Of a DNA stretch of 64,000 nt, positions 35,636 to 45,300 are shown piece after piece. The position numbers and the translations under genes were made by a program. Source of the DNA: a candidate division CSSED10-310 bacterium (lineage in GTDB: Bacteria; CSSED10-310); contig JAFGEQ010000015.1 in the NCBI GenBank assembly GCA_016931515.1, forward strand, positions 181,355-245,354, written 5' to 3'. Position 1 is the stretch's first letter; each line of letters opens with the position of its first letter. The notes beneath the pieces are model-generated. The model was not told where the DNA came from. It saw only the letters and a list, made by a program, of their open reading frames with translations, and ran no database searches.

Positions 35636-38600
35636 ATGAGACGTCTAATTTTGGTTGCTGTCATCAGCCTGATAACTGCCGGAGTCCAGGGTTATTGGAT
35701 TCCCCTGACACCCGATGCGGCTGAATTCGATTCACCGTCCATTGAATCCATTAAAATGTCCGGTGAGGATACAATTTTCTCAATCACCGTTCCCGGTTTG
35801 GAAGCCATTGAGCGGAGGAATGATTCGGGTGATTTCGTGCAATTGCAGATCCCGGATTCCGGCTGGCTCATGGAAACCGGATCACCGCAGGTCCCCGTTG
35901 TTCGAAAGAGCTTCATAGTACCTGCCGACGCTTCAGTCAGGCTGGAGATCGATGTTGATCGATATGTGGATCTGAACGACATCAACGTTTGGCCAGCGCA
36001 GCCCAGCTATAAACGATCGGAAGACAAACCCGCCTTTGTTCTCGATTCCAAGATTTATAATCATAACGATTTATATCCCCTGGAATGGGGTCGAATTTCC
36101 GATGACGGCTGGATGCGTGACTTCCGTTATGTAACCGTGGAATTAAATCCGGTGCGGGTCAATCCGGTCACCGGTCAGGTATTGGCAGCCTCCGAGATGA
36201 CCGTTCGCGTCATTTCCGAGGGTGGTTGGAGAATCGGGAATGATCCTGTATTTCCATCATTCCATCAGATTTATGGAAACGTTTTCCCTAATTTTGAACT
36301 GTTGGGTATTGGCCAGCGATCGGATCCCGAACCAATGCTGGTTATCTGTTACGATTCTTTCCTGACTCAGATGGCATCCTTCGTCGAATGGAAAACCAAG
36401 CGGGGTATCGATGTCACAATGGTCAGTTCAACGGTGACCGGTACTACATCAGCAGCAATCTTCTCATACATTCAGACGGTCTGGAGCACATGGAATCCGA
36501 AACCGGTTTACATCATCCTGGTTGGTGATGGTCCCCAGTTGCAGCCCCTGACGGGTATCGGGTCCTGCGCATCCGACTCCAAATTTACGTTGCTTCAGGG
36601 AGGCGATCTGGTTCCAGATGTTCTCATCTCACGCCTCTGCGCGGGTAATGTTACCGACCTGAACAGTCAGCTCAACAAAATCATGACCTATGAACTGACA
36701 CCTCCGGAAGGCTTCGGTACCTGGCTCGATAAATTTTCCGGTCTGGCGTCCAGCGAAGGATCTTCTCCGTCCGATGAGGAGTATTCGCAGGAAGTCGAAG
36801 CTCGGTTTCTCGCACATAACACGAACGCCATCGCCGACCGCATCTATGCATCACTGGGACACGGTGCTTCCCAGATCAGCTCTGCCGTCAATGCCGGCCG
36901 ATTCTGGCTCAGTTATTTCGGTCATGGCAGCGGTACCAGCTGGTCGTCGCCATCATTTTCCAACAGCAACGTGGATGCATTGACAAACGGTTCATTCACT
37001 CCGTTTGTCATGGATGTATCCTGTGACAACGGTTCTTTCAACGGATCGAGTGACTGCTTCGCCGAACGCTGGATGAAGAATGCGGGTAAGGGTGCCGTTG
37101 GAATGTACAGTTCATCCACATCCACATCGTGGGACGAACCCGCCAATCTGGCATGGGGTGTTGCATACTCCGTAACCGGCAACAACAGCGGTTCCATTCC
37201 GGGGGGAAACTGCATTCTCGGTCAGATGACACTGGATGGACTCGTCTTTATGTACAGCGTGTTCGGCACAGGATCAGCCGCTGAAGAAGTCATGAATCAA
37301 TATGTTTTGTTCGGCGATTGCTCCATGATGTTCCGATCAAATGCTTATGTGACTCCCACCGTAACCCATCTGCCCAATGTGCCGATGGCTCCGGCTGATT
37401 TCCAGGTTACCGTCACCAACGGCGGTGCCGGGATTGAAGGTGCCGTGGTTTGCGCCTTCAAAGACGGTGAAGTTCATGAAGTGGGATTAACCGGTGTGAA
37501 CGGCATAGCAACTCTCAGCATTCATCCGGTAACGGTTGGTGACATGATCATCACCGTCAGCGGTCAGAATCTGTATCCACATGAAAGTATCGTCAGCGTG
37601 GCTCCGGCAGGATGCGGAGTGGTAGCCATGGATCGTAACGGATATAACTGCAACGATACGATCGGGATAATGGTTTTCGACAGTGATCTGAACACATTAC
37701 CGGGCACCGTCGAAACGGTTATTGTAGATATCGACTCCGACTCCAACCCGATTCCTGAAAGCGTTCTATTGACGGAAACCGGTCCGGATACCGCTCAATT
37801 TGCCGGTAGTATAATGACATCCGCGACCCAATCAGGCAGTGGTTATCTTCGTGTATCACACGATGACATGATCGTCGTTTATTACGATGACGCCGATTGC
37901 GACGGGTCGCCCGTTGAAGTCACCGATACTGCCTATGCCGACTGTGAAGGACCGGTTATTACCAACCTGGAAGTCAGCGAGATATCGACGGATTTCTTTA
38001 CAATCACATGGACGACCAGTGAGGCGTCCAACTCCGTCCTGACCTGGGGAGATATGACGCCGCCTACGAATGTCGTGATTGATGATGATATGGTCACGAA
38101 TCATGCCATCATCGTGGAAGGCCTCGATGATTGCACACTGTATTATTTCAGCGCCTCCAGTACCGATGCCGGCGGAAACCTCACTGTGGATGACAATAGC
38201 GGTTCGTACCATACTGCCATTACTTACGAACTGGTTGTTTTCCTCGACGCAAACATGGACACCAATCCGGGATGGACGTACGCCGGACAGTGGGCATGGG
38301 GTGACCCGACCGGCAGCAGCAGCGACCCGAATACCGGATTTACCGGCTCGAATGTCGTTGGGTACAACCTGAATGGATCTTACACCAATAATATGTCGCA
38401 GACGTATTGCACGACCCAGACGATGGACTGCAGTGGCGCCGGTGAGGTGTTCCTGAGTTATTACCACTGGCTGGGCGTCGAAAGTTCAACCTGGGATCAC
38501 GCGTCGGTCCAAGTCTCCGGCAACGGTGGCAGTTCCTGGACGACGATCTGGGATCATGAAGGCAGTTCGGTGACTCCAACAACATGGAGTTATTCGGAAT

Positions 38601-38989
38601 ACGATATCTCCACCGTCGCAGCCGGTTCATCCAATGTAGTGATCCGCTGGGTCATGGGCACAACCGACAGTTCCGTCGTTTATTGCGGATGGAACCTCGA
38701 TGATGTGCTGGTCAGCTACACGACCGAATGCACATCAGTTGCGACACCGACTCCAGCACCGACGGCAACGCCCGATGAATGCATTCACGATGGTGATGTC
38801 AGTGGTGACGGGTCGATCACCGCCGGGGACGCCCAGATGGCGTTCCTGATCGCCCTCGGATCGATGATTCCAACGGAAGAGGAAGAATGCGCCGCTGACT
38901 GCAACGGTGATGGTTCCTGCACAGCCGGCGATGCACAGATGATTTTCCTGTCCGCCCTGGGTTCCGCCTCCTGCGTGGATGCGATCTGA
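35636..38989 (+). CDS. Secreted C25 (gingipain-like) cysteine protease, second copy, with the same C-terminal array
   Basis: A 1117-residue exoprotein. ATG 35636 follows AGGAGG; the frame extends upstream without support. Signal peptide 1-20, propeptide, then C25: MLVICYDSFLTQMASFVEWK, VYIILVGDGPQLQPL, His430 in YFGHGSGTSW and Cys463 in MDVSCDNGSF, 33 residues apart as in gingipain R (His211/Cys244, recalled from the literature). The C-terminal array matches the gene before: beta-sandwich (YNCNDTIGIMVFDSDLNTLP), FN3-like, MAM-like (ASVQVSGNGGSSWTTIWDH is identical in the two C25 genes), TP linker and dockerin-like pair (GDGSITAGDAQMAFLIALG, GDGSCTAGDAQMIFLSALG). The catalytic domains are much less alike than the tails. 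Confidence 0.93.
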   Translation: MRRLILVAVISLITAGVQGYWIPLTPDAAEFDSPSIESIKMSGEDTIFSITVPGLEAIERRNDSGDFVQLQIPDSGWLMETGSPQVPVVRKSFIVPADASVRLEIDVDRYVDLNDINVWPAQPSYKRSEDKPAFVLDSKIYNHNDLYPLEWGRISDDGWMRDFRYVTVELNPVRVNPVTGQVLAASEMTVRVISEGGWRIGNDPVFPSFHQIYGNVFPNFELLGIGQRSDPEPMLVICYDSFLTQMASFVEWKTKRGIDVTMVSSTVTGTTSAAIFSYIQTVWSTWNPKPVYIILVGDGPQLQPLTGIGSCASDSKFTLLQGGDLVPDVLISRLCAGNVTDLNSQLNKIMTYELTPPEGFGTWLDKFSGLASSEGSSPSDEEYSQEVEARFLAHNTNAIADRIYASLGHGASQISSAVNAGRFWLSYFGHGSGTSWSSPSFSNSNVDALTNGSFTPFVMDVSCDNGSFNGSSDCFAERWMKNAGKGAVGMYSSSTSTSWDEPANLAWGVAYSVTGNNSGSIPGGNCILGQMTLDGLVFMYSVFGTGSAAEEVMNQYVLFGDCSMMFRSNAYVTPTVTHLPNVPMAPADFQVTVTNGGAGIEGAVVCAFKDGEVHEVGLTGVNGIATLSIHPVTVGDMIITVSGQNLYPHESIVSVAPAGCGVVAMDRNGYNCNDTIGIMVFDSDLNTLPGTVETVIVDIDSDSNPIPESVLLTETGPDTAQFAGSIMTSATQSGSGYLRVSHDDMIVVYYDDADCDGSPVEVTDTAYADCEGPVITNLEVSEISTDFFTITWTTSEASNSVLTWGDMTPPTNVVIDDDMVTNHAIIVEGLDDCTLYYFSASSTDAGGNLTVDDNSGSYHTAITYELVVFLDANMDTNPGWTYAGQWAWGDPTGSSSDPNTGFTGSNVVGYNLNGSYTNNMSQTYCTTQTMDCSGAGEVFLSYYHWLGVESSTWDHASVQVSGNGGSSWTTIWDHEGSSVTPTTWSYSEYDISTVAAGSSNVVIRWVMGTTDSSVVYCGWNLDDVLVSYTTECTSVATPTPAPTATPDECIHDGDVSGDGSITAGDAQMAFLIALGSMIPTEEEECAADCNGDGSCTAGDAQMIFLSALGSASCVDAI

Positions 38990-39018
38990 TCCTGACTAAA
39001 CAGTCAAAATGAAGAATT

Positions 39019-39047
39019 AAGCCCCTGTTTTCAGGGGCTTTTTTTTT
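39019..39047 (+). terminator. Rho-independent terminator after second C25 protease
   Basis: AAGCCCCTG (39019-39027), loop TTTT, CAGGGGCTT (39032-39040) and a T run to 39047. The 250 bases that follow, up to 39295, hold no other gene that I can see. Confidence 0.92.
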
Positions 39048-39294
39048 AGCACCTGAACGAGGGAACACTGGAATACATGGGTACGAATGCGAACCGAAGA
39101 GTAATTCCCGGCGATACTGTCGCATGTACTAGTTGACGAAATCCAAAAATACTTTCAAACTTATGACATAACGTGCGACAAATTCCCGCGGGACTGGTGT
39201 ATTCTGAGCCCGGCAAGCCTATCACCTCCACTTGGAAAGAAAACAGACCGGATTTTTCCGGATAGATATTTAACCATTTCGGAGGAGAAAACCG

Positions 39295-40956
39295 ATGAAA
39301 CAATTTTTTTGGATTACAGTGGCAGTTACGCTGATGGGTCTGGCCCTTTCTGCAGGGATAAATGCTCAGACATATGATTACGGAGATGCACCGGAGGGAG
39401 CTCTCGCCTATCCGGCGACGGGGGTCAGCGGCGCTTTTCCAACGTGTATGAACGTACCGATATCCGGATTTGTCCGACATGGATGGGGGCCGCAACCATG
39501 GGCTTTCTTCGGACCTATGGCGGATATCGAAACGGAAGGAAATGCGGGACTCTGCCCGGCATTCAGTCCTTACGATGCGGATGAGTGCTTTGCCGACGGC
39601 GATGCCGGTCTGATCATGCCAACATCGTTTACGATTGCCGGAGCAGCGGTGATTCCATGCCCGAACGTTTCATTGCCCACATCCCTGGGACCGGCATGCA
39701 CGGCAGCGATATGGGGAGCGAACGTTGATATATTCGTCCAGGAAGTTCATGGCATGGCCGTTTTCGTCAACGTTCTTTTCGACTGGAACCAGAGCGGGAT
39801 GTGGAGCGATGATTCAGCCACTTGTCCGGGTATCGGAATCGTACCGGAGCACGTTCTGATCAACTTCGTCGTCCCGGCCGGATTCTCGGGTCCTCTGTCC
39901 GCTCTCCTGCCACCCCCGTTCAGTATCGGACCCCTGCCTGATTTCGTCTGGGCCCGTTTTACCGTCACCTACACACCCGTTATGCTCCCATGGGACGGAT
40001 CCGGTGTTTATGAGGACGGTGAATCGGAGGACTACCTGGTATTGATCGATCCGAATGTTGAACCAACCATCACACCATCTCCATCGCCGTCACCGAGTCC
40101 CACCCAGATCCAGGAAGAATGGGGGGATTACGGCGATGCACCGGAAAACGCTCTTGCCTATCCTTCCATGGGTGGTTTCGGTTTCTTCCCGACCTGCAGA
40201 AACACCGGCCCGGCCGGATGGATTCAGCATCTGACCATGGGGATGTATTTCGGTCTTGGGTGGACCGTCGAGGCTGAGGGAAACGCCAACACCTGCCCTG
40301 TTTTCACCAGCCTCTATGATATGGACGAGTGCATGAATGACGGAGACGCCGGATTGGTGATCCCCGGAGCGTTCACCATCATGGGCCCGACCGGATCCGA
40401 AACAGAAGCTCCATGCCCGTTGAGCGGCGCAATGGGTATTCCTCTCGGCCTGCCCTGCCAGCAGGCACTCTGGGGTCCTCAGATTGATATCCTGATCCAG
40501 AACAACGCTCCCGGCCCCGGTTTTGTCAATGTCATTGCAGACTGGGATCAGGACGGCATCTGGGGCGGCAGCAGCACGTGTCCGGGAGGCATTAACGCTC
40601 CGGAACATCTCCTCACCAATTTCATGATTACAGCGGGATTTGGAGGTCCACTCGCAGCAGCAGGACCTCCACCGTTCACGATCGGTCCGAACAGCGGATT
40701 CGTCTGGGTGCGATTCACGATCAGCGATTCACCGATGGTTTTACCATGGGACGGTTCGGGCTACTCCTCACTCGGTGAGACAGAAGATTACCTGCTCTAC
40801 ATCGAACCCGCTGAACCGCCTACCGCCACGCCCACTGGGCCAACTCCCACTCCGACAACCATCCCCCAGATTCCTGCCACCGGCGCTGCAGGATCCATTT
40901 TACTGTTCTTCCTCGTCACATTGCTGATCGGAGTGATACCGAAGAGCAGGGTTTAG
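39295..40956 (+). CDS. Exoprotein with two GEVED-type repeats and an IPATG C-terminal membrane tail
   Basis: A 553-residue secreted protein. Signal peptide 1-24, then two homologous units of roughly 230 residues. Each opens with YDYGDAPEGALAYPATG or GDYGDAPENALAYPSMG, has a Cys-rich centre, FVNVLFDWNQSGMW or FVNVIADWDQDGIW, then VWARFTVTY or VWVRFTISD, and closes with GESEDYLVLID or GETEDYLLYIE, the GEVED-like signature. Linkers of PSPSPSPTQ and TPTGPTPTPTT separate the units and the tail. The tail is IPATGAAGSILLFFLVTLLI plus PKSRV, a sorting-type anchor close to the LPXTG form. GGAGGAG lies seven bases before the ATG. Function of the repeats is unknown; a role in the cell surface is likely. 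Confidence 0.85.
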   Translation: MKQFFWITVAVTLMGLALSAGINAQTYDYGDAPEGALAYPATGVSGAFPTCMNVPISGFVRHGWGPQPWAFFGPMADIETEGNAGLCPAFSPYDADECFADGDAGLIMPTSFTIAGAAVIPCPNVSLPTSLGPACTAAIWGANVDIFVQEVHGMAVFVNVLFDWNQSGMWSDDSATCPGIGIVPEHVLINFVVPAGFSGPLSALLPPPFSIGPLPDFVWARFTVTYTPVMLPWDGSGVYEDGESEDYLVLIDPNVEPTITPSPSPSPSPTQIQEEWGDYGDAPENALAYPSMGGFGFFPTCRNTGPAGWIQHLTMGMYFGLGWTVEAEGNANTCPVFTSLYDMDECMNDGDAGLVIPGAFTIMGPTGSETEAPCPLSGAMGIPLGLPCQQALWGPQIDILIQNNAPGPGFVNVIADWDQDGIWGGSSTCPGGINAPEHLLTNFMITAGFGGPLAAAGPPPFTIGPNSGFVWVRFTISDSPMVLPWDGSGYSSLGETEDYLLYIEPAEPPTATPTGPTPTPTTIPQIPATGAAGSILLFFLVTLLIGVIPKSRV

Positions 40957-40982
40957 GGGTATAGGAGGGATCCAAAGAAGAT

Positions 40983-41012
40983 TTGACAGGTTTTGAGTTA
41001 ATACAAGATACT
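40983..41012 (+). promoter_or_regulatory. Promoter with consensus -35 before the LPATG protein
   Basis: TTGACA (40983-40988), 18 bases, GATACT (41007-41012). The -35 is perfect; the -10 matches at four of six places. The transcript leader would be about 38 bases to the ATG at 41057. Confidence 0.5.
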
Positions 41013-41056
41013 CAGGATTGGACATTTCGAGTCAGAAACCCGGGAGAGAAAGGGAA

Positions 41057-41860
41057 ATGAACAGATATTTGATCCTGAGTATGTTGGTGCTGTTGTTTGT
41101 AGCCTGTCATGCCGTTGTGGCCGAAACGGTGGAACTCGTACCGGGTACCGGCGGTTATCATGCCTGTGAAGACAGCGATTTTACATCATCCTGCAATACG
41201 GATCCTGACCCGATGATTCCAAACGGGTATCAGGGGTTCGTCGGGTACTATTCGCTCTATACGATTGAGTTGTCGGAATCCACGAAAGTATGCTTCGACC
41301 TCACAGTGGCTCCCGAAGGTCCGGTGATGTCGGCGTCTCTTGTCCTCGATGCCATCGTTCAGACCGGATTCGGCCTGGAAGACGCCGGACCAATTCTTGT
41401 CAAACATTACTCGGAACCATCCTGCATGCCAGTATGCGGTGCTTACCAGGAGTCCTGCTCGGATTGCTTCGGTACGCTTTATTCGGCCGGAACTCTGATG
41501 GATGGAATCAACCGGACCTATTCACTTGCACCCGCTGTATCTGATCTCCAGACCGCCCTCGATGCCGGTGACATGTGTTTCTGCCTGTGCCTCCAGTTCG
41601 GAATCGGCGTCAATTATGAGTTCGGTGTTGACAACCTCCGTCTGGTCCTGGAGATCGAATCTTCGGAGACTCCTACGCCATCACCCACGCTGACACCAAC
41701 GTTGACGCCCAGCCCGGTTCCGACCGATACTCCCACCACCGGCCCGACACTGACTCCGACACCGATTCCGCCTCTACCAGCCACGGGCCCCGAAAGCGTT
41801 CTGATGCTGCTATTGGCCATAACCCTGCTGATCCTGTTAATGAGGCGGGGTATGGGTTAG
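41057..41860 (+). CDS. Small exoprotein with TP-rich stalk and LPATG C-terminal tail
   Basis: A 267-residue protein of unknown function. Signal peptide 1-23 (LSMLVLLFVACHAVVAE); the Cys in it is not in a proper lipobox. The mature part is a Cys-rich, all-beta-looking domain of about 185 residues (SDFTSSCNTDPDPMIPNGYQ, DAGDMCFCLCLQFGIGVNYE, DNLRLVLEI). Then a stalk TPTPSPTLTPTLTPSP and the end PPLPATGPES, a hydrophobic run (VLMLLLAITLLILL) and RRGMG. LPATG + membrane helix + basic end is exactly the LPXTG pattern cut by sortases, which would be notable for a diderm. No sortase gene is in this window. Start 41057 has AAAGGGA upstream; an earlier ATG (41018) has no such site. Confidence 0.8.
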   Translation: MNRYLILSMLVLLFVACHAVVAETVELVPGTGGYHACEDSDFTSSCNTDPDPMIPNGYQGFVGYYSLYTIELSESTKVCFDLTVAPEGPVMSASLVLDAIVQTGFGLEDAGPILVKHYSEPSCMPVCGAYQESCSDCFGTLYSAGTLMDGINRTYSLAPAVSDLQTALDAGDMCFCLCLQFGIGVNYEFGVDNLRLVLEIESSETPTPSPTLTPTLTPSPVPTDTPTTGPTLTPTPIPPLPATGPESVLMLLLAITLLILLMRRGMG

Positions 41861-41918
41861 ACGTAAGACTCAGGGATTCGGATTGGGAGATCAGGGTTTG
41901 GCAATCAAGGTCAAGGAA

Positions 41919-42260
41919 ATGCGGGGTATTGTAGTACTCTTTTTAGTTCTTCTCACATCGGTACAGGTGTTTTCGGCGGACCTCCATGTTCCCTCCGAGT
42001 TCCGCTCAATTCAGCAAGCCGTCGATGCATCACAGGATGGTGACCGAATTTTTGTGGCTCCCGGTACCTATACAGGCCAGGGTTTCCGGGGAATCACATT
42101 CGAAGGCAAAGCACTAATTCTTGAAGGGTCATCGGCGGAAGACTGTATTATCGATTGCGGGCAAATGGATCGCGGATTCGACTTCAGTCATGGCGAAGGT
42201 GCCGGCAGCGTCATCCGTAATCTACAAATTATCAATGGTGTCGATGCCTGCGGATCCTGA
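41919..42260 (+). CDS. N-terminal part of a beta-helix exoprotein, ended by an in-frame TGA
   Basis: 113 codons with a signal peptide (MRGIVVLFLVLLTSVQVFSA) and a start of a right-handed beta-helix (LHVPSEFRSIQQAVDASQDG, IFVAPGTYTGQGF, LEGSSAEDCIIDCG, VIRNLQIINGVDAC). ATG 41919 has AAGG eight bases upstream. The frame stops at TGA 42258-42260, but the very same frame continues without break to 46100 with repeats that follow on smoothly, so this is the front part of one protein of about 1390 codons. As it stands it would make a short secreted fragment unless the TGA is read through or is an error. Confidence 0.75.
   Translation: MRGIVVLFLVLLTSVQVFSADLHVPSEFRSIQQAVDASQDGDRIFVAPGTYTGQGFRGITFEGKALILEGSSAEDCIIDCGQMDRGFDFSHGEGAGSVIRNLQIINGVDACGS
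42258..42260 (+). other. In-frame TGA splitting the beta-helix gene
   Basis: The codons run GAT GCC TGC GGA TCC TGA GGA GAA. Reading past TGA gives GEEPRGGGILCQNNSSPTIE, normal beta-helix sequence. One base change (GGA to TGA) would explain it. Confidence 0.8.
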
Positions 42261-42374
42261 GGAGAAGAACCTCGCGGAGGCGGGATCCTCTGCCAGAACA
42301 ACTCATCGCCAACGATAGAATATTGCACTTTTGCCGGTTGCGAATCATCCAGTGAGGGCGGTGCGGCGGCGTGC

Positions 42375-45300
42375 GTGGAATCGTCTTCACCGACCTTCAT
42401 TCATTGCTCGTTCAACGGCAACACCGCACAGACGCAGGGTGGAGCCGTCTACTGTTCAGGAAGTGCCGCACCTTCTTTCATCGAATGCCAGTTTACCGGA
42501 AACAGCACATCCCGCGGAAACGGAGGTGCGTGTTCGATCCGTGATGCCCGGCCATCGTTTTCCTTGTGCAATTTCACAGGTAATACTGCCACTTTCCCCG
42601 GTGGCGCTATCTACTTGCGCGGTGGCCGGCATTCCGTCATCAGCCCCGGCAACAGTTTCAGCAACAACAGGGGTTGCGGAGGCAACGACCTTGCCGCCTG
42701 GTCGATCGAATCCAATCCGGCCGATGCCACCGGCAACAGTTTCACCGGATCCGCACTGTCTGAAGCCTATGTCCTGCCGGACGGCGCTTTCGATATCTCC
42801 GGTCACACAAGCCTGCTGGAACCTGTCAACGCAGACCTCTTTGTTGCACCTGACGGTAGCAACGATCTCAATAGCGGACTGTCTCCCGACAGTCCTTTCA
42901 GAACCGTTCGGCACGCTCTCGATGTCATTCGCACCGGACTCACCCGGGATGGTCTCGTCATCCATCTCGCTCCCGGTACCTACTCGTCCGACCTGACCGG
43001 TGAGACTTACCCCCTGCCGTTATTGAGCGGCATCAATCTGATCGGCGCCGGTTCAGAGGAGACCGTCCTGAACAGCGGCAATGCTTTTGGGTGCCTGCGC
43101 TGCGAGCTGTCAATCGAATGCGGAGCCGGCGATCTTACACTGACGGGTGCCAAAGGGCCCGGTTTTTATGCCCGGGAATGCGCCGTGGCTTCCACAGGCT
43201 TGATCATCTCCGGATTCGCCGCAACATCCTACGGCGCCGGTATCCAGTTAACCGCGGGTGCGAACGGGTCGTTTTCGAACAGCATCATCGCAGGCAACCA
43301 TGCCGATGTCTCGGGCGGAGGTCTGCACCTTGCCACCCAGGCAGCTGGCTTCACAGATTGTTTTTTCACGCAAAACTCAGCGGATTGTTTCGGCGGCGCT
43401 GTGTTCATTCAGACAGGATCCGCTACGATGAGCGGGTGCATGTTCAGCGGCAACAGCGCACAGGCCGGCGGCGCTATCCGCATCGAAGGCGGAACTCCGG
43501 ATCTCTCCGGACTCCCGGATGAACCCAATATCTTTCAGGATAACCGGGGAAGCCGCGGCGCCAATCTGTCGGCGGACCGTATCCCGCAAATCCCCTATTA
43601 CGCGGTTGGAAACACGTTTGATGTGTCTCCGGAGTCAGTCTGGTCGGTAGCACCCGGAGCAGCATTTGATACGACAGCTTCAACAGTTACAGGACCCCCA
43701 TTTCTCGGATGTGAGACGGTCTACGTTTCAACTGACGGAGATGACGACAATGACGGTTTGTCGCCGGATACAGCGTTCCGGACAATCACATTCGCTCTGA
43801 AATGCATCGCAGGTACACCGGATGCTCCAGCGTCAGTCCTTATCGCCGAAGGTATGTACACTGAAGAGCCTGCCCAGATCGCATCCATTCCGGATCGCGT
43901 TTCCGACTCTGTGACAACCGGCTCCAATGCCGCGCATGCGTCCGATACCCGTTCCAGACAGCGTTCCGGCGAGGGATTCCCGCTTTCGATACCCCCATTT
44001 ACAAGTATTTCCGGGGCTGGAGTTGGACTCACGCGTATCGAGAGTACCGAGCAGACCGTCCTCGATTTCTTTTTCAGTTCCGGAAGCAGCGTGGATAATC
44101 TGTCGATTTCCAGCAACCACGGTCCCGGAATCCTGATCGAATCGTGCAATCCGATTCTCGATGCCCTGGCAGTCAGTAATTGCCGCTCGACCCGAAACGG
44201 CAGCGGCATGGCACTGACCAGCGCTGATCCCTTTATCACGAATTGCATGTTCGAAAATAATTCGACGACAATGCAAGGTGGCGCTATCCACTGCGGAATC
44301 GTTTCCAGACCCACCATCCTGGACTCCGTGTTTATTGGAAATTCCAGTGTTCAGATCGGTGGAGCGATCGTATCCGGCTACTCCGCTGAAGTCGTTGTTT
44401 CCGAATGCGACTTCATCGGCAACCAGGCAGTCAGGAACGGTGGAGCAATCGCTGCCTTCTTCGGCACGCTTGACGCGGGAAACTGCACTTTCACCGGCAA
44501 TCGAGCGGGGCTGACAGGCGGTGCCGTCTACTTCAGCGAAGCCGGCGGCGACCTGGCTGCAGGCGGGCCCAACTCATTTTGCAAAAACGTCGCGGCTGTT
44601 GGAGCCGACCTCGCAGCCGGTGAGATTCTTGATGCACCGGTTGATGTGACCGGTAATGAATTCTGTGGAATTCCAACATCTGAATTTTATGTCGCTCCAG
44701 GAGCATCTTTCATTGTTACGGGATGCAGCGGGGATCCCGGAATCCGAAAGGATGTGTTTGTTGCTCCGTGGGGCAGTGACGAAGCAGCCGGAACCAGTGT
44801 TTCAACACCGTTCCGCTCACTTCGGCATGCGCTGAGCCGCATACGGGCGATACCCTCCCTGCAGCATCCGACCGTCCACCTGGCACCCGGCCGATACAAC
44901 CTGAGTGACGGGGACTGGCCGTATACGCTGCCGCTGATCTCGGGGGTTACCATTGAGGGCGCATCCGCCAAATCGGTTGTGGTCGATGCTGGAGATGCAG
45001 GCAGCGCATGGTGCGGATTGTGGAGCAACGGTTCCGGTCTGCGACGCGTGACTGTCACCGGTTGTTCATCATCCGCCGTTTCCTGTGAATTCAGCAGTCT
45101 GACAATCGACGAATGCGTGTTCGCTGACAATCAGACATCGTCCAGCGGTGCGGCGGTCGGTGCTTCGGGGGGGCTGCTGACCATTTGTCAATCCCAATTT
45201 ATCAGGAACCATGCTACTGGAAACGGTGGAGCGATCGATGTTCGACAGTACGGCTCGCTGCTGATGACTGACAGCGTGTTTTATGATAACAGCGCAGGGT

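Noticed and set aside
41614..41820. Minus-strand frame rich in Val-Gly repeats
   Set aside because: It is the complement of the Thr-Pro stalk of the LPATG protein, which always gives such a pattern.
42258..42260. TGA read as Gly or selenocysteine throughout the genome
   Set aside because: Many genes in the window end in TGA with normal lengths (for example 10214, 38989, 60211), so TGA is a stop; no SECIS-like hairpin is evident.
42331..42996. 221-codon plus-strand frame at the split beta-helix
   Set aside because: Wrong frame relative to clear beta-helix repeats; the split is explained by an in-frame TGA, not by a frameshift into this frame.
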